The notes under the pieces were generated by a model. It was not told where the DNA came from, ran no database searches, and saw nothing but the letters and a program-made list of their open reading frames with translations. From Mesorhizobium sp. (lineage in GTDB: Bacteria > Pseudomonadota > Alphaproteobacteria > Rhizobiales > Rhizobiaceae), in the NCBI GenBank assembly GCA_004017275.1, contig SAKE01000012.1, positions 1-64,000 of the forward strand: a stretch of DNA of 64,000 nt. Reading direction: 5' to 3'. This document shows positions 1-7,794 of this stretch, one piece after another. Within the stretch, counting starts at the first letter, position 1; each line of letters starts with the position of its first letter. A program made the translations under genes and the position numbers.

Positions 1-914
1 GCCCCCGCCTTCACCGTCCGGCGCCCCCTTACCGCCCGCTTCGGCTTCTTCGCACCGGTCAGTTCGTGCATCGCATCCAGCTGCATCTGCTGCATTTCGG
101 CCAGGCGCGTCCATTGGCGCGAGATCAGGTAGTCGAGTTTTTCGTGCAGATGGCGCACTTCGAGCTCGGCCTTGAGGTTGACGCGGTAGTCGTTGAAGGA
201 GCGCAGGCGGTCCTTGGACTCCTGCCGCCGCTGGCTCATCATGATGATCGGCGCCTGGATGGCGGCGATGCAGGAGAGCAGCAGGTTGAGCAGGATGAAG
301 GGATAGGGATCGAAGGCGCCCGCCATGCCCGCGATCAAATTGATGCCAATCCACACCAGAAGCACGCTGCCGAACGAGATCAGGAACCACCAGCTGCCGC
401 CGAAGGCCGCCATGTTGTCGGAGACGCGGTCGGCAAAGGTGCGGTGCTCCTCGAACTCCTCCTCCGAGTTTTCGGAAATCGTGTCCTGCCTGGCGATCGA
501 TTCGACCACCTGGCGGTCGAGCTCGGAGAATTCGCCGTGCTCCTGCTGCAGCAGCTCCTCCATGTAGCGCATGCGGTAGCGGCCGAGCTCGGCGCGGCTG
601 ATGCGGGCGCCGGCCGGCAGGTCGGGATGGTCCGAGCGGATGCGGTCGGCGAGGCTCGGGCGCAGCGTGTCGATGCGCACCAGATCGCGCTTGCGGAATT
701 TGCGGCCCGAGATCGCCGACGGTTTTTTCTTCGGCTTGCCGCGATGGGCGCCTGGGCCTGCCGGTTCGGAGTCCGGCACTTCGGGCGTGTCGAAGTGCTC
801 GTCCGATACCGGATCGGCCTCCAGCTCACCAATGGTCGGCGCCTCGAAATATTCGCCGCCGTCATCGTTCTGATTGTCCGCCGGTTGCTCGGGTGTCTTG
901 GGGACGGTGCTCAT
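1..914 (-). CDS. DUF1003 domain membrane protein (3' end outside window)
   Basis: The frame is open from an ATG at 914 to the left edge, so the C-terminus is missing; 304 residues are visible. The first ~90 residues are acidic and Pro/Glu-rich and probably disordered. Two hydrophobic segments then sit close together (FGGSWWFLISFGSVLLVW, then YPFILLNLLLSCIAAIQAP), followed by MMSQRRQ. This paired-helix plus NxxLS/MMSxxRQ pattern is typical of DUF1003. The tail turns basic (KKPKRAVRG). An AGGAG ribosome site lies just upstream of the ATG. The biochemical role of the family is unknown. No partner gene is adjacent on this side. Confidence 0.85.
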   Translation of the reverse strand, partial: MSTVPKTPEQPADNQNDDGGEYFEAPTIGELEADPVSDEHFDTPEVPDSEPAGPGAHRGKPKKKPSAISGRKFRKRDLVRIDTLRPSLADRIRSDHPDLPAGARISRAELGRYRMRYMEELLQQEHGEFSELDRQVVESIARQDTISENSEEEFEEHRTFADRVSDNMAAFGGSWWFLISFGSVLLVWIGINLIAGMAGAFDPYPFILLNLLLSCIAAIQAPIIMMSQRRQESKDRLRSFNDYRVNLKAELEVRHLHEKLDYLISRQWTRLAEMQQMQLDAMHELTGAKKPKRAVRGRRTVKAG

Positions 915-1018
915 GGTGGGCTCCTGAAGGTGCTGGGCGACGATACGCCTATGCCGCAACATCGCCAGCATCGCGACGGTTTTCGCGGCAGTACAAGTGT
1001 TTTTGATCGATTCCCAAC

Positions 1019-1086
1019 TTCGTCATCCACGGGCGGAGCGGGAGCGTAGCGGACGCGCAGACCCGAGGATCCATGCCGCGACCTGC
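1019..1086. repeat. Degenerate copy of a dispersed rhizobial palindromic repeat
   Basis: Between the DUF1003 start and the next palindrome lies a GC-rich stretch with an imperfect inverted repeat (ATCCACGGG at 1025-1033 against CCCGAGGAT at 1062-1070). The wording (gcgcagaccc...ggatccatgcc) matches a short repeat I know to recur in intergenic DNA of Mesorhizobium and relatives. It carries no gene. The assignment is from memory, not from a search. Confidence 0.45.
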
Positions 1087-1130
1087 GAGTGTCGCTTGCG
1101 GTGAGGAACTTGCCCGATGTCGGCGCCAAT

Positions 1131-1288
1131 CACCCCCCTCTGTCCTGCCGGACATCTCCCCCGCAACGAGGGAGATTGGCTGTCATCCCGGCTTTCGCCA
1201 ATTTCCACCGTCACAGGAGTGAGCGTAGCGCCGAAGCCGCTGATCTCCCCCCTTGCGGGGGAGATGTCCGGCAGGACAGAGGGGGGTG
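1131..1288. repeat. Palindromic element, family A, copy 1
   Basis: A perfect 32-bp inverted repeat (1131-1162 against 1257-1288) encloses about 94 bp of less conserved sequence. The arms contain CTGTCCTGCCGGACATCTCC. The same arms recur at 47941-48101 and 50981-51140, so this is a dispersed family. There is no transposase, and it fills most of the gap between two genes. In RNA either strand would form a long hairpin. It lies past the stop of the carboxypeptidase gene and upstream of the DUF1003 gene, so terminator function is possible. Confidence 0.85.
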
Positions 1289-1371
1289 TTGTCCCGCCAG
1301 CGTCCCGCAAGCATAGCTGCCGTCACCGGGCAAGTCGTCACGGCGCAGCCAGGCGCAAATCGCGCCGCGAC

Positions 1372-2259
1372 CTATTGTTGTTCGGCGAACATCAGCCTTG
1401 TCTTGGTGCCGTCCACCGTCGGCGACAAGCTCCGCTGGATCAGCGCTTCGACATGGTCGTTGCGCTGGCGGGCGCTGTCGGCGCCCATCACCACGACGAT
1501 CAGATTGCGGCCATCGGCATTGTAGGAGGTGACGATGTTGAAGCCCGACGCCCTGATGTAGCCGGTCTTGATGCCGTCGACGCCGCGCACGCGGCCGAGC
1601 ATGTCGTTGTGGCCGCGCACCAGCCGGCCGCGGAACATGAAGTCGCTTTCGGAGAAATAGTGGAACTGCTGGGGAAAGCGCTGGTGCAGCGCCATGCCGA
1701 GCACCGCCATGTCGCGCGCGCTGGTGTGCTGGTCGCCGTCGGGCAGGCCGGACGCGTTTCGGAAAATGGTGCTGGTCATGCCGAGCTGGCGCGCCTTGGA
1801 TGTCATCATGGCGGCGAACTGATCCTCCGAGCCGCCGAGATATTCTGCCACGGCCACCGCCACGTCGTTGGCCGATTTGACGACGATGGCGCGGATCGCC
1901 GAATCGACGTCGATGCTCTCGCCGCGCCGGAAGCGCAGCTTGGTCGGCGGCTGCGAGGCGGCATGGTCCGAAACCGGGATCTGCGTCTGCTTGGTGACGC
2001 GGCCGGCGTCCAGCGCCTCGAACAGGAGATACAGCGTCATCATCTTGGTCAGCGAGGCCGGATAGCGCTGCGCCGTCGAGCTGACCTCGAACAGCTGCTT
2101 GCCGGTTCTGGCGTCGACGACGATTGCCGCATATTTCTGTGCCGGCGCCGGCACCGCCAGCACGCTGTCGGGCGGAGTCGTCGTCGAGCAGCCGGCAAGC
2201 AGCACCAGCAAAGCGAGTGCCGCAAAAACTCTCTGGATAAGCGGAAAGGGGTTGGACAA
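1372..2259 (-). CDS. Lipoprotein serine-type D-Ala-D-Ala carboxypeptidase (PBP5-like)
   Basis: The 295-residue protein has all three penicillin-binding-protein motifs: SxxK as SLTK (S69-K72), SxN as SAN (S129-N131) and KTG (K231-G233). It should remove the terminal D-Ala from peptidoglycan stem peptides in the periplasm. The N-terminus is a lipoprotein signal ending in the lipobox LAGC (C24), so it is probably membrane-anchored by lipid rather than by the C-terminal amphipathic helix of classical DacA. The protein stops soon after the catalytic domain and lacks the beta-rich C-terminal domain of E. coli PBP5. It is flanked by palindromic repeats on both sides and appears to be transcribed alone. 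Confidence 0.9.
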   Translation of the reverse strand: MSNPFPLIQRVFAALALLVLLAGCSTTTPPDSVLAVPAPAQKYAAIVVDARTGKQLFEVSSTAQRYPASLTKMMTLYLLFEALDAGRVTKQTQIPVSDHAASQPPTKLRFRRGESIDVDSAIRAIVVKSANDVAVAVAEYLGGSEDQFAAMMTSKARQLGMTSTIFRNASGLPDGDQHTSARDMAVLGMALHQRFPQQFHYFSESDFMFRGRLVRGHNDMLGRVRGVDGIKTGYIRASGFNIVTSYNADGRNLIVVVMGADSARQRNDHVEALIQRSLSPTVDGTKTRLMFAEQQ

Positions 2260-2379
2260 GGGCTGGACTGTTCTAGGGTCGGCTGTTGCTGAGATGAGGC
2301 GAAGCTAACGTAACGCGGCTGTTGCGTCCATTTGGTTAATGGCTGACAGTCCCAGGATTGTCGAGGCCTCGCAGGACTT

Positions 2380-2490
2380 GGTTCCTCGCCCCACGAAGTG
2401 GGGAGAGGTGGCTCGGCGAAGCCGAGACGGAGAGGGGACTGCGCCCTACGAAGGCCCCCTCTCCCCCGCCTCCGGCAGGGGCGAGGAACC
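2380..2490. repeat. Palindromic element, family C
   Basis: Outer arms GGTTCCTCGCCCC (2380-2392) and GGGGCGAGGAACC (2478-2490) are perfect complements. Inner smaller hairpins occur too (CGCCCCACGAAGTGGGG; GGCTCGGCGAAGCCGAG). It occupies the middle of the 339-bp gap 2260-2598. I see no gene there and no clear promoter. Confidence 0.75.
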
Positions 2491-2598
2491 CAAGCCCCCG
2501 AAAGCCGCCCCGAAAACGCCTGTTTCGCGTGTCTTTCCTTGCCAAAGCCGCGTTTCCCGTGGGAAGGGGCGCGGTATCTGAGGGCTTGGGGGCTTGGC

Positions 2599-4413
2599 AT
2601 GACGAATATCGGGGCCGGGGGCGCAGCGCCCTCGCTTATCAGGGCATCACTCAGCCGCACCGGCAAATGGGCCGGCGGCGTCGCTTTCATCAGTGGCGCC
2701 GTTGGCGACGTGCTCAATCCGCTGGCGCCGTTCGCCGCCTATATCGCGCTGGTCGCCTCGGTGGCAGCGGCCATTATCGCCATTGCCATCGTGCTCCGGC
2801 TGGTGCTGGCAGCCAAGGCGCTGCCGGCCTTGATCTTCGCCACAAGTGCTGCCGCCGTCGCCGGCGGCGTCTACGGCCTGCAGCAGCAGACCAACTCCCA
2901 GAACGGGGTGATCGCCAGCCTGGTGCCGGCCATTGCCGGGCTGCAGCAGTCGATGGGCATCGTTTCCGAAAAAGTGGCGAAGATCGAGCAGACCGTTACG
3001 CAGACGCAGAAGACGGTCGAGGCGGTCAAGCAGTCGACCGACACGGTGGCGAAGAAGACCGACGAGATCGCCTCGGCCCAGCAGCAGCAGACGCAGCAGA
3101 CGGCGCAGGTGCAGAAAACCACCGAAGAGGTGAAGAAACAGACCGAGACGCTGGCCGCCGGCCAGGCGCAGCAGCAGGCCCAGACCGAGAAGCTGCAAGC
3201 GACGACCGAACAGATCGCCGCCTCGATCGACACCATCGCCAAGGGCTTTGCCGCGCTTGCCGCGCAGGGCGGGGCGATCGCCGAGCCGAAGCGGCCGGAC
3301 GAGTTCTATCACAATGCCCGCGTCTACGAGCTGTCCGGCGACATGCTCAATGCGCGGCGCTCCTACCTCGCCTTTGCCGGTTTCGATGTCGACGCCATCG
3401 ACCCTTATACGCGCTTTGCCACGCTGCTTCGGGTGCAGGACGGCAAGGCCGGCGCGCGCGAGGTGTTCGGTGCACTTGCCGACAAGGGCAAGGCGCTGTC
3501 GATCAAGCTGGTGCATATCCTGCAGTTCGACGACGCCCAGCGGCTCGACAAGCTCAATGCTTTCATCGCGGCCAATCCAGATTTCGCGCCGGCCTATTTC
3601 CTGCTGGCGCAGGAGTTTTCGGAGGACCGGCTCGGCGCGCAGACGCTGGCCGACAAGCGCAACGAGGCCAAGGCGCTGACCAAATTCGTATCTTACGAGA
3701 AGGATGGCGGGCTGCTCACATATTTCGTCGACCAGACGCAGCTGGCCGACTGGCTGGACCGCAGCCGCAGCCGGCTGGCCGCCCTTGGCGACGTGCTCGA
3801 TCCCGCCCGCTTCGTGCCTTCGCTGACGCCGATGCGCTCGAACCAGGGCTGGTCGATGACCATCTCGCTGCCGGAGCCGGCGACCGCCATCTCCTGGCGC
3901 ATGGGCGACAGCGGTCCGTTCACCGATACCGGTTTCCTGGCCATGAACGACCAGACGACCGGCAAGCCGATGGCCAATCCGAGCTTCGAATTGCCCGACA
4001 GCACCGTGGCCGGGACCATCGCCATCAAATATCTCGACATCAGGGGCCGCGAGACTGGTCCGTTCGACATCCGCTTCGACCCGGAGACCGCACTTCAGCA
4101 AGGCAACAAGCAGATCCTCGACCAGTTCTGGACCTCGTGGATCGCCTTCGATGCCAGCGGCAACCATGGGCTGGTCTACTTCACCCAGATGCTGTCCTAC
4201 CGCTGCGCCATCAAACAGGTGCATTACAGCCTGAACGGCGCGGCACTCGACAAGGAGATCAAGATGCCGCCTTGCGACAAGAAGGATCCCTACGCCATTC
4301 CCTACGACTACCAGCCCTATTTCAAGGTCGCCGACAGCGTGAAATCGATGTCGGTGCAGGTCACCTACACCGACGACACCAAGTCGCCGGTGCGGGAATA
4401 CAAGCGGCAGTAG
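2599..4413 (+). CDS. Membrane-anchored coiled-coil protein of unknown function
   Basis: The 604-residue product starts at the ATG at 2599; the frame is open further upstream but only through a repeat. Residues ~44-93 form two hydrophobic segments (AAYIALVASVAAAIIAIAIV and a following Ala-rich one). A long Gln/Thr/Lys/Glu region (~115-230) with runs such as SAQQQQTQQTAQVQKTTEEV is a strongly predicted coiled coil. Residues ~245-400 look like short helical, TPR-like pairs (EFYHNARVYELSGDMLNARRS). The C-terminal ~200 residues are probably beta-rich. This suggests an inner-membrane protein with an extended stalk and a binding head. No named family is recognised, and it is bounded by repeats on both sides. 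Confidence 0.75.
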   Translation: MTNIGAGGAAPSLIRASLSRTGKWAGGVAFISGAVGDVLNPLAPFAAYIALVASVAAAIIAIAIVLRLVLAAKALPALIFATSAAAVAGGVYGLQQQTNSQNGVIASLVPAIAGLQQSMGIVSEKVAKIEQTVTQTQKTVEAVKQSTDTVAKKTDEIASAQQQQTQQTAQVQKTTEEVKKQTETLAAGQAQQQAQTEKLQATTEQIAASIDTIAKGFAALAAQGGAIAEPKRPDEFYHNARVYELSGDMLNARRSYLAFAGFDVDAIDPYTRFATLLRVQDGKAGAREVFGALADKGKALSIKLVHILQFDDAQRLDKLNAFIAANPDFAPAYFLLAQEFSEDRLGAQTLADKRNEAKALTKFVSYEKDGGLLTYFVDQTQLADWLDRSRSRLAALGDVLDPARFVPSLTPMRSNQGWSMTISLPEPATAISWRMGDSGPFTDTGFLAMNDQTTGKPMANPSFELPDSTVAGTIAIKYLDIRGRETGPFDIRFDPETALQQGNKQILDQFWTSWIAFDASGNHGLVYFTQMLSYRCAIKQVHYSLNGAALDKEIKMPPCDKKDPYAIPYDYQPYFKVADSVKSMSVQVTYTDDTKSPVREYKRQ

Positions 4414-4421
4414 CTCTGCTT

Positions 4422-4557
4422 ACCCTCCCCCTTGTGGGGAGGGTCGATCCGCGCAGCGGATCGGGGTGGGGGCGACGCCGGCGCCAGCCCCCCACCCCGT
4501 CGAACGATCTCCGCTGCGCTCCGACCGCTCGCCGACCCTCCCCACAAGGGGGAGGGT
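4422..4557. repeat. Palindromic element, family B
   Basis: A perfect 25-bp inverted repeat (4422-4446 against 4533-4557) with arms reading ACCCTCCCCCTTGTGGGGAG. The interior holds further complementary GC-rich stretches. It starts 8 bp after the stop of the coiled-coil protein gene and could act as its terminator. The rest of the gap up to 4648 holds no gene. Confidence 0.8.
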
Positions 4558-4648
4558 GAAGGGGCGCTGATGCGAAATGCCCGACATCAAGCTTGCGCAA
4601 CCGCCGCCGAACAGGCCAGTTTGCGCCTTCAGAATCGGTGAGAACGCA

Positions 4649-5749
4649 ATGACCATCAGCACCATCAAGGCCAGGGGCATTTCGGTTTCGCTCGACCTCA
4701 CGGTCGGCCACATCGCCGACATGGTCGTGGAGGGTGGCGGGCGGCAGCTGAAGCCGCTGCACCGCGCGCCTTGGGTCGATGCGAACGAGACGCTGCCGGA
4801 CAATTTGCCGGAAGGCACGGTTCGGCTGTCCGGCGATTTCCTCTGCGCGCCGTTTTCACGCAGCGATGTCGAGGAGGCGCCGCTGCATGGCTGGCCGGCC
4901 AACAGCGCCTGGGACGTCGTCGAGAGCGCGGCGACAGAGGACGGCTGGCGCGCGGTGTTCCGCTTGCGGCACAAGGTAATGGGCGCCAGCGTCGACAAGA
5001 TCCTGACGCTGCGCGACGGCCATCCCTTTCTCTACCAGGAGCATGAGTTTTGCGGCGGCCATGGCGCGATCTCGGTCGCCCATCACCCGATGACGGCGAT
5101 GACGGGCGGCGGCAGGCTGGCCTTTTCGCCAAAGCGGTTTGCCGCGACCCTGGACGATCCGCTGGAGCCCGATCCCGCCCGCGGCCGCTTCATGCTCGCC
5201 TATCCGGCGCGGTCCGCCGATCTCAGCCGTTTCCCCGCTGCCGGCGGCGGCACGCTTGATCTCACGGAATACCGCATGGAAGACCGCCGTGAGGATTTCC
5301 TCACGCTGGTCGAGGCCGACCATGGCGGGCCGGGCTGGACCGCGCTGGCGCGGCAGGCCGAAGACGACCTGGTGCTGGCGCTGAAGAATCCGGCCGAGCT
5401 GCCGATCACCATGCTGTGGCTCAGCAATGGCGGGCGCGACTACGCGCCGTGGAGCGGCCGCCACCTGGGCGTGCTGGGCATCGAGGACGGCCGCGCCGCC
5501 GTCGGCCATGCCGCCTCGATCGGCGACAACTGGCTGAAGCGCGAAGGGGTCGCGACCGCCTTTGCGCTGGGCGAGGGCCGCAGCGTTTCCTTTCGCCATG
5601 TCATCGGCGCCCTGCCGCTGTCCGGCGGCGAGCCGCCGCGGGAGGTCACCACAGCGGACGGCCGCATGCGGTTGGCAGCCGGTGGTTCGGCGCGGGAGGT
5701 TCCCTTCGACAGCGATTTCCTGCGCATCGGCCAGCCTGCGGCCGTTTGA
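4649..5749 (+). CDS. Aldose 1-epimerase-like (galactose mutarotase fold) protein
   Basis: The 366-residue protein resembles the galactose-mutarotase-like superfamily. It has a beta-rich body with CAPFSRSDVEEAPLHGWPAN (R/H sugar-contact region), HEFCGGHGAISVAHHPMTAM and a C-terminal ITMLWLSNGGRDYAPW strand pair. Such proteins interconvert sugar anomers or bind carbohydrates; the substrate cannot be told. The start at 4649 was chosen because the upstream frame runs through a repeat. A P-loop kinase gene follows 110 bp downstream and could belong to the same sugar-related unit. Confidence 0.7.
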   Translation: MTISTIKARGISVSLDLTVGHIADMVVEGGGRQLKPLHRAPWVDANETLPDNLPEGTVRLSGDFLCAPFSRSDVEEAPLHGWPANSAWDVVESAATEDGWRAVFRLRHKVMGASVDKILTLRDGHPFLYQEHEFCGGHGAISVAHHPMTAMTGGGRLAFSPKRFAATLDDPLEPDPARGRFMLAYPARSADLSRFPAAGGGTLDLTEYRMEDRREDFLTLVEADHGGPGWTALARQAEDDLVLALKNPAELPITMLWLSNGGRDYAPWSGRHLGVLGIEDGRAAVGHAASIGDNWLKREGVATAFALGEGRSVSFRHVIGALPLSGGEPPREVTTADGRMRLAAGGSAREVPFDSDFLRIGQPAAV

Positions 5750-5859
5750 CGGGATTGCGCGGCCGCAGGGTTTGAAATTTCCACCAACTGCAGCCAAGAT
5801 GTGGCCGAAATCATCATGCGGACCATGGTGGATTTGAAGCTGCTGCCAGAGAGGCTCCA

Positions 5860-6480
5860 ATGTCCGAAATCGCCCATCTCGCCGCCACCATCTTCAAACG
5901 CGCCGGCAAGGCAAACCGCTTCATCGTGGCCATTGCCGGCCCTCCGGGGGCCGGCAAGTCAACGCTGTCGGCAAGGCTGAATGAGCTGCTGCCCGAAGGT
6001 GCTTCGGAAGTCGTGCCGATGGACGGCTTCCACTATGACGATGCCGTGCTCGAGCAGCGCGGCCTGCGCGCGCGCAAGGGCGCGCCGGAAACCTTCGACT
6101 TTGCCGGTTTTGAGGCCCTGCTCAAGCGTATCCGGGCCGGTGAACCCGACATCGCCATCCCGGTCTTCGACCGCAGCATGGAACTGTCGCGCGCCGCCGC
6201 CTCGATCGTCGCCACCGAGACCAAGTTCATCCTGGTCGAGGGCAATTACCTGCTGCTCGACGAGGAGCCGTGGTCGCGGCTGGCGCCGCTGTTCGATTTC
6301 TCGGTCTTCGTCGACGTGCCGCGCAACGAGCTCGAGCGCCGCCTGCTCGAGCGCTGGCACGGACATGGCCGCTCCGAGGCGGATGCGCGCGCCTGGATCG
6401 TGTCCAACGACATGCCGAACATCGAGCGCGTGCTGGCGCGGCGCCGGGCCGCCGATCTGGTGATCAGCCTTTCCGCTTGA
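5860..6480 (+). CDS. P-loop nucleoside/nucleotide (uridine/pantothenate-type) kinase family protein
   Basis: The 206-residue protein has a Walker A motif GPPGAGKST near residues 27-35, then PMDGFHYDD, the substrate-side motif of the uridine kinase/pantothenate kinase-like group. A Walker-B-like strand (FILVEGNYLLLD) and a lid with RRLLERW follow. It should transfer a phosphate to a small molecule. Related rhizobial proteins occur beside fructose transporters (FrcK), but no transporter is next to it here. The start is the ATG after GAGGCTCCA. The ligand is unknown. Confidence 0.8.
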   Translation: MSEIAHLAATIFKRAGKANRFIVAIAGPPGAGKSTLSARLNELLPEGASEVVPMDGFHYDDAVLEQRGLRARKGAPETFDFAGFEALLKRIRAGEPDIAIPVFDRSMELSRAAASIVATETKFILVEGNYLLLDEEPWSRLAPLFDFSVFVDVPRNELERRLLERWHGHGRSEADARAWIVSNDMPNIERVLARRRAADLVISLSA

Positions 6481-6499
6481 TTCTACGGATTGCGCAAGG

Positions 6500-6524
6500 G
6501 GAACCTTAAGACTTTCAAGCCGTT
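6500..6524 (+). promoter_or_regulatory. EcfG-type (general stress response) promoter
   Basis: GGAAC at 6500-6504 and CGTT at 6521-6524 are separated by exactly 16 bp. This is the -35/-10 pattern GGAAC-N16/17-CGTT known for the alphaproteobacterial general-stress sigma factor EcfG. It ends 42 bp before the ATG of the small basic protein gene. A second match (12408-12433) has nearly the same distance to its gene. Confidence 0.7.
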
Positions 6525-6566
6525 ATCGCCGACAAGGCAATTCAGCCAAAAGAGGGAGTCCGTCCG

Positions 6567-6911
6567 ATGGCACAGAAGGCAAGAAAGCCCGCGCCCGCCA
6601 AGGGCAAGGCAACCCAATCCAAGGCAGGCGCAGGCCCGGCGATCACCGCCCGTTCGAAAGATGCCAAGCCGACCTTCGGCAAGGCCGCGCCGAAGAAAGT
6701 GGTGCCGGCAGCAAAGGCCGCGCCGAAAACCGCAAAGCCTAAAAAGCCGGCAAATGCAGGCGACTCGCTGAGCGGCAGTGCCATGCGCACGGCCAAGGCC
6801 ACGGCCAATGTCGCTGCCGGCGCCGTCATGGTCGCGGCCCGAGGCGCTGCGTCGCTCGCCGCTTCCGTCATGGGCAAAGGTGGCTCGAAGGCCAAAGCCA
6901 AGGCGAAATAG
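6567..6911 (+). CDS. Small Lys/Ala-rich (histone-H1-like) protein
   Basis: The 114-residue protein is dominated by Lys, Ala and Pro (KARKPAPAKGKATQSK at the start, KAKAKAK at the end). A less charged Ala/Val/Gly segment sits at ~77-105 (ATANVAAGAVMVAARGAASL). Composition suggests a disordered nucleic-acid-binding tail as in bacterial H1-like proteins, plus one hydrophobic or amphipathic helix that may contact membrane or partners. The EcfG-type promoter directly upstream predicts induction in stress or stationary phase. A good ribosome site (AGAGGGAG) precedes the start. The DNA-binding role is inferred from composition only. Confidence 0.75.
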   Translation: MAQKARKPAPAKGKATQSKAGAGPAITARSKDAKPTFGKAAPKKVVPAAKAAPKTAKPKKPANAGDSLSGSAMRTAKATANVAAGAVMVAARGAASLAASVMGKGGSKAKAKAK

Positions 6912-6934
6912 CCGCGTTTTGGAAGCTGGTTCGG

Positions 6935-7639
6935 CTATCCCTTGGCCGGGATGGTCAGGCCCTTTTGCACCGCCGGCCGCGCCAGGCCGCGCTCCAGCCA
7001 TGTCGCGACATTGGCGAAATCATCGAAGCCGACGAGTTCGCGGGCTTCGTAGAAGCCGATCAGGTTGCGCACCCAGCCGAGCAGCGAGATGTCGGCAATG
7101 GTGTAGTCATTGTCCATGATCCACTTGCGGCCCTTCAGCCTGCCGTCGAGCACGCCGATCAGCCGCCGCGATTCATCGCGATAGCGCTCCAGCGGGCGTT
7201 TGTCGGCGATCTCGCGGCCGGCGAATTTGTGGAAGAAGCCGACCTGACCGAACATCGGCCCGACCGAAGCCATCTGGAAGAACACCCACTGGATGGTCTC
7301 GTAGCGGCGCGCGGCGTCCACGGGCATGAGCAGGCCGGTCTTTTCGGCGAGGTAGAGCAGGATGGCGCCGGATTCGAACAGGCCGATCGGCTTGCCGTCG
7401 GGGCCGTTGGGATCGATGATCGCCGGGATCTTGCCATTGGGATTGAGCGACAGGAATTCCGGAGTCCAGCTTTCGTTCTGGCCGATGTTGACCCAATGCG
7501 GCTCGTAGGGCAGGCCGAGCTCTTCCAGGGCGATCGATATCTTCACCCCGTTCGGCGTTGTCGCCGAATAGAGCTGGATCTGGTCCGGACGCCTGGCCGG
7601 CCAGCGTGTTGCAATCGGAAAGGCGGACAGGTCGGCCAT
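6935..7639 (-). CDS. Glutathione S-transferase, YfcG/Ure2-like
   Basis: The 234-residue protein has an N-terminal thioredoxin-fold domain (QIQLYSATTPNGVKISIALE, then LNPNGKIPAIIDP and FESGAILLYLAE, the glutathione gamma-Glu contact) and an all-helical C-terminal domain. The TPNG signature after the first strand, where other classes have the catalytic Tyr/Ser/Cys, marks the nu-class/YfcG group, which often shows disulfide-bond reductase activity. The start at 7639 is preceded by a close AGGAG; longer frames exist but lack one. It is transcribed on its own. Confidence 0.88.
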   Translation of the reverse strand: MADLSAFPIATRWPARRPDQIQLYSATTPNGVKISIALEELGLPYEPHWVNIGQNESWTPEFLSLNPNGKIPAIIDPNGPDGKPIGLFESGAILLYLAEKTGLLMPVDAARRYETIQWVFFQMASVGPMFGQVGFFHKFAGREIADKRPLERYRDESRRLIGVLDGRLKGRKWIMDNDYTIADISLLGWVRNLIGFYEARELVGFDDFANVATWLERGLARPAVQKGLTIPAKG

Positions 7640-7794
7640 GGAAACTCCTGAATGGGGATTGGCCCGAGCGACGCGGTTTTGGCGGGGGCGGCCAAGAATT
7701 AGACGCGGCACACGGCACGATCAATAGCGGCGAAGGTTTCGTCGTTCACGGACAGTCGACGAAACGGACCGCGCGTGCAGATCACGTGCTGGGA

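Noticed and set aside
66..1049. A 327-codon plus-strand frame opposite the DUF1003 gene
   Set aside because: The minus-strand reading has membrane helices and DUF1003 motifs with a good ribosome site; the plus-strand product has a shadow-like composition.
1117..2292. A long plus-strand frame starting in the family A element
   Set aside because: It runs through the repeat and then antisense to the D,D-carboxypeptidase, whose SxxK/SxN/KTG motifs settle the strand.
2647..4224. A 525-codon minus-strand frame
   Set aside because: It is the antisense of the coiled-coil gene; its Leu/Arg/His-rich product lacks domain signs and a ribosome site.
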